From positions 1-36,343 of the forward strand of contig CAYWGQ010000018.1 of the NCBI GenBank assembly GCA_964457725.1: a stretch of 36,343 nt of DNA, given 5' to 3'. The translations under genes were made by a program, and so were the position numbers. Of the stretch, positions 8,763 through 15,469 are shown piece after piece. The notes under the pieces were generated by a model. The model ran no database searches. It worked only from the letters and a program-made list of their open reading frames with translations, and was not told the origin of the DNA. This stretch comes from FEN-1219 sp964457725 (lineage in GTDB: Bacteria; Pseudomonadota; Gammaproteobacteria; Steroidobacterales; Rariloculaceae). Numbering within the stretch: the first letter of the stretch is position 1; each line of letters starts with the position of its first letter.

Positions 8763-9389
8763 ATGACCTCGAACGGCGACGGCGCACGGGCGCTGCCGGA
8801 AAGCCCCGCGGCCGAACGCAACAAGGGACCGATCCTCGAGGTGCTGCGCACGGTGCTGCCCGCGAGCGGCACGGTGCTCGAGATCGCGAGCGGCACGGGA
8901 CAGCACGTCGTGCACTTCGCGCGTGCGCTGCCCGCGCTCGTCTGGCAGCCGAGCGAGCCGGACGACGAGCTCCGGAGCGTGATCGTCCGGCGGCTCGCGG
9001 CGGAGGCGCTGCCGAACGTGCTCGAGCCGCTGCCGCTCGACGTGCACGGCCTGCCCTGGCCGATCGCGCGCGCCGACGCGATTTTCTGCAGCAACATGAT
9101 CCACATCGCGCCGTGGAGCGCGGCGATCGCGCTCTTTCGCGGCGCGGGTGCGCTGCTCGGACCTGCATCGTTGCTCGTGCTCTACGGCCCGTTCAAGATC
9201 GGCGGCGCGCACACGGCGCCGAGCAACGAGGCGTTCGACGAGAGCCTGCGGGCGCGGAATCCCGCGTGGGGCGTGCGCGATCTCGACGGCGTCGCGGCGC
9301 TCGCGGCCGAGCACGCCTTCGTGCTTCGCGAGCGCGTGCAGATGCCCGCGAACAACCTGACGGTCGTCTTCGAGCGCACGGCGGGCTGA
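8763..9389 (+). CDS. DUF938 SAM-dependent methyltransferase-like protein
   Basis: A 208-residue class I methyltransferase fold of the DUF938 family. Motif I is VLEIASGTGQHVVHFA (residues 39-54). WQPSEPDDE holds the acidic residue after beta-2, and NMIHIAPWSA is the DUF938-specific block. LLVLYGPFKIGG and the conserved SNEAFDESLRARNPAWGVRDL follow. The length is typical. GAGGGCGGCGAAG precedes the ATG. It is cytosolic with unknown substrate. The first 15 residues are family-atypical, but no better start is seen. Confidence 0.88.
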   Translation: MTSNGDGARALPESPAAERNKGPILEVLRTVLPASGTVLEIASGTGQHVVHFARALPALVWQPSEPDDELRSVIVRRLAAEALPNVLEPLPLDVHGLPWPIARADAIFCSNMIHIAPWSAAIALFRGAGALLGPASLLVLYGPFKIGGAHTAPSNEAFDESLRARNPAWGVRDLDGVAALAAEHAFVLRERVQMPANNLTVVFERTAG

Positions 9390-9411
9390 CGGTGCGGCGG
9401 TAGGGCCGTGC

Positions 9412-10026
9412 TCAGCGGCCGATCATCAGCGGGATGACGAGGTCTTCCTCGTCGTCGAAGTGCTTCAGCAGCAGCGCGGTGAACGCGTCCGCCGCGGCGG
9501 CGAGGGCGTCGGCGGCGTGCCGCGCGGCGCTGCCGGTCCCCGCCGCGTCGCGCGCGAGCGCCGCGAGCAACGCCTCGCCGGCGCCCGCGAGCGTCTCGAT
9601 CCGGCCGACGAGCAGGCGGTGATCGCCCGCGAGCGCGTCGATACCCGGTGCGAGCCGCGCGTCGATCGCGCGGAACGCCGGAAAATAGTGGATGTCCTCG
9701 ATGCCGTGATGGCCGTGCAGGTGCGCGACGAGCATTCTGATCCGCGGCGTGCCCGTCAGGCCGAGCTCGCGCGCTCCTTTGCGCGCGGCCCGATAGTCGT
9801 CGACGAGCGTGCGCACGTCGGCGATCTCGCGGCGAAAGCCGTCGTGGACGTCGAGCCAGAATTGCGCGCTCGCGGAGCGCTGCTCGCGCCAGGTCTCGCG
9901 CGGAAAGCGCTCGAGCCAGGTGCGAAGCTCCGGCGGCCAGCCGCGGCGCCGATCGAGATCGAGAATCAACGAGCCGTCCTGTCGATCGCGCCGCCGTGAA
10001 CGCCACGTGCAGACGCGGACGCTCAT
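9412..10026 (-). CDS. Hemerythrin-like (HHE) domain protein
   Basis: A 204-residue cytosolic protein. The diiron ligands expected of a four-helix HHE domain are visible: His61 (LDVHDGF), His104/106/107 with Glu110 and His113 (LHGHHGIEDIHYF), His136 (AGDHRLL) and His189 with Glu193/194 (KHFDDEED). Such proteins bind O2 or NO, or repair iron-sulphur and diiron centres. The core begins near residue 29, so the first about 25 basic residues may be extra or the start may be misplaced; no strong Shine-Dalgarno precedes ATG 10026. A near-consensus sigma-54 promoter lies about 160 nt upstream on the same strand, with the NarX-like kinase gene beyond it. This supports regulation by an enhancer-binding protein, which is not in the window. 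Confidence 0.85.
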   Translation of the reverse strand: MSVRVCTWRSRRRDRQDGSLILDLDRRRGWPPELRTWLERFPRETWREQRSASAQFWLDVHDGFRREIADVRTLVDDYRAARKGARELGLTGTPRIRMLVAHLHGHHGIEDIHYFPAFRAIDARLAPGIDALAGDHRLLVGRIETLAGAGEALLAALARDAAGTGSAARHAADALAAAADAFTALLLKHFDDEEDLVIPLMIGR

Positions 10027-10181
10027 TGTCGCAGATCGAAGGCCAGCGTTTCAGTCGAGAGGGGGAGCGCTCGCCGAGGCGGCGATTAGTGGGCAGAAGC
10101 GGCGCGCCAAGCCCGAGCGACATCGAAGGGGGCGCGATTTCAAACTGGGTGCCGGCGGCCGCCCCTGCCCGCGTCAGCTAG

Positions 10182-10197
10182 TGCAAGCGGCATGCCA
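10182..10197 (-). promoter_or_regulatory. Sigma-54 (RpoN) promoter for the hemerythrin gene
   Basis: The minus strand reads TGGCATGCCGCTTGCA, against the consensus TGGCACG-N4-TTGCW, with one mismatch. The invariant GG (-24) and GC (-12) are exactly 10 nt apart, and the base three positions after TTGCA is A, also as in the consensus. It points at the hemerythrin gene; the expected transcript start is near 10171, giving a leader of about 145 nt. An AT-richer stretch (GAGTTTTTCCGGCAATTT, minus strand) immediately upstream might help bending or IHF binding. The 277-nt spacer 10027-10303 holds nothing else I can identify. Confidence 0.6.
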
Positions 10198-10303
10198 CGG
10201 CGAAATTGCCGGAAAAACTCGGGCTTTGCTGCGCTCGGCCCCGCCGCGGCGCACCGTGACGGGGCGCGCCGAGCGCGTGCTGCACGATGCGGGGGCGCGC
10301 GGC

Positions 10304-11674
10304 TTACGACGCCGCGGCGAGCGTCGGCACGGGGCGCCGCTTCGTAGAGGTCGCGTCGGCTTTCAGATACGTCACCGGCACGCGGCAGGACACCTCGGTG
10401 CCGCCGTTCAGCCGTTGCTCCACTCGCAGCACGCCGCCGATCATCCGCGCGCGGTACTCCATGCTGTTCAGGCCCAAGCCGTCGATCCGCTCGCCGGGCG
10501 GCGGGATGCCGCAGCCGTTGTCGAGGATCTCGAGCACGAGCTCGTCGTCGTCGATCCGGCAATCGACGTAGATCGCCGCGGCGCGCCCGTGGCGCAGCGC
10601 GTTGTTCACGCTCTCCTGCGCGATCCGATAGAGGTGCATCGCGGTCGCGTTCGTCATCTCGATTTCCTCTGAAGGCGTCCGCGCGACGCACTCGACGTCG
10701 TACAGCGTGCTCATCTCGCGGCCGAGCGCGCGCAGAGCGCCGAACAGCCCCCCGCGCATCGTCGGCGCGAGCAGGTGTGTGAATTGCCGCGTCTGGCCGA
10801 TCGTCTGCTGCGTGACGGCGATCAGCTCGCTCACCTTCGGCACCTGACTCGAGCCTTCCTGGTCGAGGCTGCGCGCGAGCGCGGTCAGCGCGAGCGAGAT
10901 GCCGGTCAGCGACTGGCCGAGGCTGTCGTGGAGGTCACGCGCGACGCTCATCCGCTCCGCCTCGGCGACGCGGACGACTTCGCGCTCGAGCTGCATGCGC
11001 TTCGTCTCGTCGCGCAGGATCAGGAAGTAGCCGACGATCGCGCCGTCGTCGTCGCGGTCCGGGATCAGGTCGGAATGCAGGTCGCGCAGCTCGGAGTCGT
11101 TCGGCAGCCGCGCGCGCCGCTGGTACGTCTCGAGATGGCCCTCGCCGACGCGCGCGCTGTGCTCGCGGAACATCGCTGCGACCCGCGGTCCGGCGATCTC
11201 CTCGACGGTTGCGCCGATGATGCGCTCGAGCCGCTGGCCGAGCAGGCCCGCGTAGTAAGCGTTCGCGAAGCGGTACCGCCCGTCCGGATCGATGTACGCG
11301 ACCGCGAGCGGGAGCGCGTCGGCGAGCAGCGACAGGCGCCGCTCGTCGCGGCGCTGCGCGCGGCCGATCAGCATCAGGCCGGCGGCCGTGAGGCCGAGCG
11401 CGACCGGCATCAGCAGCCACAGCCCCTGCTCGCGGAGCAACGACAGCAGCCGCGCGGTTCGCTCGGCGCCGAGCCACTGCGGCCCCCCGTGCAGCAAGAC
11501 GAGGTGCGCCAGGTAGAAGCAGCCGACCGCGAGCGCGCCGGCGACCACGAGGACGCGTCCGCTCGCGGACCGGCGAAAGAAGCCCGCCGAGCGTGCCGAC
11601 GACAGGACCGCGGCGGCGAGCGCGATGACGAGCAGATCGACGATCGTCATCAGCGGCATCGAGTTCCAGGACAT
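10304..11674 (-). CDS. Membrane sensor histidine kinase, NarX/HisKA_3 type, with PAS domain
   Basis: A 456-residue kinase. Hydrophobic segments at about residues 8-26, 42-62 and 86-104 anchor it in the inner membrane. A PAS domain follows (about 112-225; LPLAVAYIDPDGRYRFAN and VGYFLILRDETKR). HisKA_3 has the phospho-acceptor His249 in ARDLHDSLGQSLTG. The ATPase has an N box QESVNNALRHG (353-363), G1 DNGCGI (385-390) and G2 GLGLNSM (about 399-405). The partner should be a NarL/LuxR-type response regulator, but none lies next to it, so it is an orphan here. No Shine-Dalgarno is seen at ATG 11674; ATG 11659 is an alternative. The C-terminal tail after residue 435 is Lys/Arg-rich and probably disordered. 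Confidence 0.92.
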   Translation of the reverse strand: MSWNSMPLMTIVDLLVIALAAAVLSSARSAGFFRRSASGRVLVVAGALAVGCFYLAHLVLLHGGPQWLGAERTARLLSLLREQGLWLLMPVALGLTAAGLMLIGRAQRRDERRLSLLADALPLAVAYIDPDGRYRFANAYYAGLLGQRLERIIGATVEEIAGPRVAAMFREHSARVGEGHLETYQRRARLPNDSELRDLHSDLIPDRDDDGAIVGYFLILRDETKRMQLEREVVRVAEAERMSVARDLHDSLGQSLTGISLALTALARSLDQEGSSQVPKVSELIAVTQQTIGQTRQFTHLLAPTMRGGLFGALRALGREMSTLYDVECVARTPSEEIEMTNATAMHLYRIAQESVNNALRHGRAAAIYVDCRIDDDELVLEILDNGCGIPPPGERIDGLGLNSMEYRARMIGGVLRVEQRLNGGTEVSCRVPVTYLKADATSTKRRPVPTLAAAS

Positions 11675-11756
11675 GGGCGCTAGCCGAACGGCCGTGGATG
11701 GCGCCGTATGATCGCCGCTTTCCCACCGCCGAGCCAGCGTTCGCGGCCTCGCGCCC

Positions 11757-13004
11757 TCAGGGGCGGTCGGCGTCGGCGGGCGGCTGATCGTCGGCGAGCA
11801 TCTCGAGGGCGGCGGGGGACGTGCGGACGAGCACGACGAACGGTTCGCGCTCCTCCGGCGGCCGCGTCGCGCGTGCCCGCATCCGCACGACGATGAACAG
11901 CGCGAGCGCCAGATGGATCGCGACCAGATACGACAGGAACGCCGGCGTGCCGAGCCATTGCATCGCGAAGCCGGCCGCGAGCGGACCGAGCGCGGCGCCG
12001 AGCCCGTAGACCAACAGCAGCCCGCTCGCCGTCGCGACGAACGTGTCGCTGCGCGCGAAATCGTTCGCGTGCGACACGCAAAGCGGGTACAGCGTGAACG
12101 CGGCGCCGCCGTAGACGAACATCGCCGCGAGCGTCGCGATCGGCCGCTCCGGCCCGGCCACGCGCGCGAGCGCGGCGGCCGCCGCGCCGGCGACGCTGAC
12201 CGCGAGGATCACCGTGCGGCGATCCCAGCGGTCCGACAGATGCCCCATCGGCCATTGGAGCAGCACGCCGCCGAGCAGCACGAGGCTCATGAAGAGCGCG
12301 ACCTCGGGCGTAGCGAAGCCCGAGCGCTGCGCGAACACCGGCCCGACCGCGAGCAGCGCGCCGTTGCAGAGCGCGACGCTGAACGTGCCGGCGACACCGA
12401 GCGGCGAGATGCGCCAGAGGCCGCCGAGATCGAGATGGACGGCGGCGAGCGGCGCGGGCTGCGGCACGCGCGTCAGCACGACCGGCACGAGGCCGATCGA
12501 GAACAGAGCGCCCGCGAGCACGAACGGGAAGTGCGCGCTGTCGGCGCCGACCAGGATCAGGTATTGACCGGCCGCGAGCGCGAGCAGCGAGACGACCTGA
12601 TAGACGGCGAAGATCCGGCCGCGCGTCTCGTTCGCCGCGCGCTCGTTGAGCCAGCTCTCGATGACCATGTAGAGCCCGACGACACACGCGCCGGTGACGA
12701 AGCGCAGTAGGCCCCAGGAGAAGGGGCCCGCAGTCAGCGCGTGCACGAGGACGGCCGCGGACGCGAGCGCGGCAAACGCCGAGAATGCCCGCACGTGCCC
12801 GACGCGGGCGACCGCGCGCGGGCCGGTGTAGGTGCCGACGACGTAGCCCGCGAAGTACGCCGCCATGACCGCGCCGGTGACGCCGGCCGAGAAGCCGAGC
12901 GCGTCGGCTCGCAACGCGAGCGCCGTGCCGAGCAGCCCGCCGCCGGCGAGGAACAGGCTCGTGCCGACGAAGAGCGCGAGCAGGCCGGTCAGCGTGGCCG
13001 TCAA
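11757..13004 (-). CDS. MFS transporter, YcaD-like
   Basis: A 415-residue inner-membrane transporter with about 12 hydrophobic helices. Helices 2-3 carry YFAGYVVGTYTGPRAVARVGH, the MFS motif-A region. VIESWLNERAANETRGRIFAVYQ is characteristic of the YcaD-like branch, and GHLSDRWDRR is the second-half motif A. The C-terminal about 35 residues are acidic and cytosolic. The start is TTG 13004: no earlier in-frame start exists before a stop, and GGAG lies about 10 nt upstream. It follows dgkA by 43 nt on the same strand, so co-transcription is likely. The substrate is unknown. Confidence 0.9.
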   Translation of the reverse strand: MTATLTGLLALFVGTSLFLAGGGLLGTALALRADALGFSAGVTGAVMAAYFAGYVVGTYTGPRAVARVGHVRAFSAFAALASAAVLVHALTAGPFSWGLLRFVTGACVVGLYMVIESWLNERAANETRGRIFAVYQVVSLLALAAGQYLILVGADSAHFPFVLAGALFSIGLVPVVLTRVPQPAPLAAVHLDLGGLWRISPLGVAGTFSVALCNGALLAVGPVFAQRSGFATPEVALFMSLVLLGGVLLQWPMGHLSDRWDRRTVILAVSVAGAAAAALARVAGPERPIATLAAMFVYGGAAFTLYPLCVSHANDFARSDTFVATASGLLLVYGLGAALGPLAAGFAMQWLGTPAFLSYLVAIHLALALFIVVRMRARATRPPEEREPFVVLVRTSPAALEMLADDQPPADADRP

Positions 13005-13047
13005 GGCGCGGGCGCTCCGGAAGCGGGCTCGCGGCCAGGCGGGCTCG

Positions 13048-13434
13048 TTACGGTAGCAGCCGCGGCCACGCGAGCGAGCCCCAGACGAGCGCTGCGAGCG
13101 CGAGGCTCACGAGCACCGCCGCCGAGCCGAGATCCTTGGCTTGGCCTGCGAGCGGGTGTCGCTCCGGGCCGATTCGATCGATCGCGGCCTCGATCGCGGA
13201 ATTCAAGAGCTCGACGAGCAGCACGATCAGCAGCGAGCCGAGCAGCAGGACGCGCTCGACCGGCGTCGTGCCGATCCAGAACGCGGCCGGGGTCAGCAGG
13301 AGTGCCGCCGCGCACTCGAGCCGAAACGCCTCCTCGTCGCGCCAAGCGGCGCGCAGCCCTTGCAGGGAGTACCTGAACGCCGAGACGATGCGGCGCAGGC
13401 CCGTTTGCGAAGTCGCGGTGGCCATTCGACGCAT
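13048..13434 (-). CDS. dgkA: Diacylglycerol kinase
   Basis: A 128-residue integral membrane kinase that phosphorylates diacylglycerol to phosphatidic acid for phospholipid recycling. The family signature ELLNSAIEAAIDR (residues 75-87) contains the catalytic Glu75, KDLGSAAV (100-107) is the second conserved block, and Glu34/Glu35 sit in the amphipathic N-terminal segment. Three transmembrane helices are visible (about 42-56, 60-80 and 103-123). The length matches DgkA (about 120). ATG 13434 or ATG 13425 could start it; neither has a strong Shine-Dalgarno. It lies 69 nt downstream of the small gene at 13504. Confidence 0.93.
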   Translation of the reverse strand: MRRMATATSQTGLRRIVSAFRYSLQGLRAAWRDEEAFRLECAAALLLTPAAFWIGTTPVERVLLLGSLLIVLLVELLNSAIEAAIDRIGPERHPLAGQAKDLGSAAVLVSLALAALVWGSLAWPRLLP

Positions 13435-13503
13435 GCTAACGCCGTTTCGCGGCGGACGCGGCGGAGGCGTCGCGCGCGGCGTCGGCTGCGGGCCGCGCGC
13501 GGG

Positions 13504-13749
13504 TCAGCGCCGAGGAGGCTGCTCGAGCGGCCTCGGCTCGCGCTGCTCGAGCACGCGGCGGAAGGCCTCGCGGTCCATCCTGTCGATCAGGTCGGTGATC
13601 GTCTCGTCCCCGTCGGCCACCGGCAGGTCGGATGACGGGAAAGCCGGACCGCTCTCTTGTTCTGCGCTCATAAGCTCCGTGGCGGCTTGCTCGATGTCGG
13701 GGGCATCATAGCGAAACGGCTCCGCAGCACAACCGGGCGAGGCGCTCAT
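13504..13749 (-). CDS. Small acidic protein of unknown function, overlapping the MauG-like gene
   Basis: An 81-residue reading frame whose ATG (13749-13747) overlaps the TGA of the upstream di-haem cytochrome gene in an ATGA junction, the usual signature of translational coupling. The C-terminal part, ETITDLIDRMDREAFRRVLEQ, looks like an amphipathic helix followed by a Pro/Arg tail. Codons in the first 26 positions are less GC3-biased than the rest, and ATG 13671 (55 residues, GGAG just upstream) is a real alternative start. It has no signal peptide and I recognise no family. It probably belongs to the cytochrome-dgkA transcript. Confidence 0.55.
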   Translation of the reverse strand: MSASPGCAAEPFRYDAPDIEQAATELMSAEQESGPAFPSSDLPVADGDETITDLIDRMDREAFRRVLEQREPRPLEQPPRR

Positions 13750-14984
13750 TCGACGTCGGCCGCGTGCGCCGCGCGCTCGCTCGCGAGCGTCGGCCGATCG
13801 AACGGAAATCGCTCGTCGCGCACGCGCGGATCGGTCAGCGCATTCGCGATGAACGCGCGAATGTCCGCGATCTGCGGTGCGCTCAGATTGAACGCGTAGA
13901 TTCCGGCGCCCGGGATGCCGTCGCGCTCCGGAGTAGCCGGAGCGTTGACATAAAAGCGCACCGCCGCGCCGAGGTTGTCGAATTCCCCCGTATGCATGAA
14001 GCGCGGCCGCAGCCCCGCGTTGCGCAGGGTCGGCACCTTCATCTCGCCGGCATCCTCGGGATCGCCGGTCACGCGCTCGCGGCCGCGGTCGTACTCGGCC
14101 CGTCGAACGCCGATGTTGAAGAACTCGTTGCTCGTGAAGAGCGGCGGCGTGTGGCATTTGTCGCAATGAAAATCGCGGAACGCCCGCCAGCCGTGCAGCT
14201 CCGCGGTGCCGAGCGCCCGCTCGTCGCCCGCCGCGTACCGATCCCACGGCGTGTCGTCCGCGACGAGCGTCCGTTGGTACGCCGCGATCGCGAACGCGAT
14301 CCGCACGGGCGTGATCGCCGGATCGCCGAACGCGGCGGCGAAGAGCTCCGGGTAGCTCGGGCGGCGCTCGAGCGCGGCAGCCACGTCGGCCGGCAGATCG
14401 GACGCTAGCGCGAGCGGCGGCCGCGCGGCGATCTTGCCGGTGAGCTCGTCCCACGTCCGGTCGCGGTGGGCCATCTCGGCATCGTTCGCGAGCGCCTGGA
14501 GCACCTGGGCCTCGAGCGCGCCGCCGGCCGCGATCGCCACTTCGCCGGTCAGCGGATCGCGGAGCTCGCCGCCGACGCTGCCGTCCCAGAGGAGCTCGTC
14601 GGCCCAGAGCGCGCCGAAGTTCGACGGCGCGAGCCGGGCGGTCACTTGCCGCTCGCGGCCGAACATCGGGTGGTCGAGCGCCACGCCGCTCGCGTCGAGG
14701 CTCGGCACGCCGGGCGAGCCCCGCACGTCGTCGATCGTGCCCTTGTCGGTGCCCGGGTAGAAGCCGACGCGCGGGTCCGCGCCGCCGCTGCCGGGCCGAT
14801 GACACGTGCCGCAGGCGACGCTGTCGTCGGTCGCGAGCTGCTCGTCCCAGAACAGGATCTTACCGAGCACGCGCTTCTCCTCGGTCGTCGGGTTCTCGGC
14901 GGGCTCGGGCACCGGCGGCAACGCGCCGACCGCTGCGGCCGCGGCAAAAGCGAAGACGAGCGGGAGGAGGGGTGGGGAACGCAT
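13746..14984 (-). CDS. Di-haem cytochrome c peroxidase / MauG-like protein
   Basis: A 412-residue periplasmic protein with a signal peptide (residues 1-22). Two covalent haem sites are visible: CGTCH (58-62) and CDKCH (274-278). Conserved CCP/MauG blocks are present: LGKILFWDEQLATDDSVACGTCH, SLDASG, SNFGALWADELLWDG, YPELFAAAFGD and FMHTGEFDNLGAAVRFY. The family either reduces H2O2 with electrons from small cytochromes or, like MauG, oxidises protein substrates. The sequence does not decide between these. The start ATG 14984 directly opens the signal peptide. It is divergent from the small His/Cys protein and zinc-receptor genes across 117 nt, and overlaps a small downstream gene. Confidence 0.9.
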   Translation of the reverse strand: MRSPPLLPLVFAFAAAAAVGALPPVPEPAENPTTEEKRVLGKILFWDEQLATDDSVACGTCHRPGSGGADPRVGFYPGTDKGTIDDVRGSPGVPSLDASGVALDHPMFGRERQVTARLAPSNFGALWADELLWDGSVGGELRDPLTGEVAIAAGGALEAQVLQALANDAEMAHRDRTWDELTGKIAARPPLALASDLPADVAAALERRPSYPELFAAAFGDPAITPVRIAFAIAAYQRTLVADDTPWDRYAAGDERALGTAELHGWRAFRDFHCDKCHTPPLFTSNEFFNIGVRRAEYDRGRERVTGDPEDAGEMKVPTLRNAGLRPRFMHTGEFDNLGAAVRFYVNAPATPERDGIPGAGIYAFNLSAPQIADIRAFIANALTDPRVRDERFPFDRPTLASERAAHAADVE

Positions 14985-15077
14985 CGCCGGGCATTCTACC
15001 CGGTCGGTGCGGCGCGCTCGGTGCGGCTTGCCGCAAGGTGGACAACCGCGAGGCGGCGCGCTAGCTTCGTCGCGTCT

Positions 15078-15091
15078 GCACGATTGCGTGC
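15078..15091. promoter_or_regulatory. Short dyad in the MauG / metal-receptor divergent spacer
   Basis: GCACG-ATTG-CGTGC is a perfect 5-bp inverted repeat with 4-nt centre, ending 10 nt before the ATG at 15102. It could be an operator for the metal-uptake genes, but short dyads are common in DNA of this composition. No canonical Zur box is visible. Confidence 0.2.
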
Positions 15092-15101
15092 GCCGTTGCC
15101 G

Positions 15102-15389
15102 ATGACACCGAAAGCCGCCCGACGCGTCCTGAGCTTGACCTTCGCCGTGCTGCTGCTCGCGGCGGAGCTGGTCGCGCTCACGCATCCGCTCGACGCGGCC
15201 GCGCACTCGGACGCCGAGCCCTGCAAGATCTGCCTGAGCATCGGCGGCACCGACGCCGCCGCGGTGCCGCACGAGGCGCCGCCGCAAGCGGTGCTCGCGC
15301 CGGCCGTCGTTTCGCCCGCCCTTCTTCTCGCGCTTCCCGCGCCGCGCCGCGAGGCGCCGGCCGCCCGGGGTCCGCCCGCCTTCCGCTGA
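15102..15389 (+). CDS. Small exported His/Cys protein, DUF2946-like
   Basis: A 95-residue protein. The N-terminal hydrophobic segment (about residues 8-28) is a signal peptide or anchor. It is followed by the His/Cys cluster HPLDAAAHSDAEPCKICLSI (His28, His35, CxxC at about 41-44), a second hydrophobic stretch and an Arg/Pro tail. The spacing of His and CxxC after a signal resembles DUF2946-type small proteins, which occur beside metal-uptake TonB receptors. Metal binding is inferred from the ligands. It lies 80 nt upstream of the ZnuD-like receptor on the same strand, so one operon is likely. The start ATG is preceded by little Shine-Dalgarno. Confidence 0.65.
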   Translation: MTPKAARRVLSLTFAVLLLAAELVALTHPLDAAAHSDAEPCKICLSIGGTDAAAVPHEAPPQAVLAPAVVSPALLLALPAPRREAPAARGPPAFR

Positions 15390-15469
15390 TTCTCCCCGTC
15401 GTCTCCTCGAGCGCCGCGAGCTCTCGCTCGCCGCTCGCCGTCGATTTCGAGAATGCAAGGAAGGACATC

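Noticed and set aside
10027..10303. Possible decayed response-regulator gene between the kinase and hemerythrin genes
   Set aside because: No frame shows receiver or LuxR motifs; the only recognisable element is the sigma-54 promoter.
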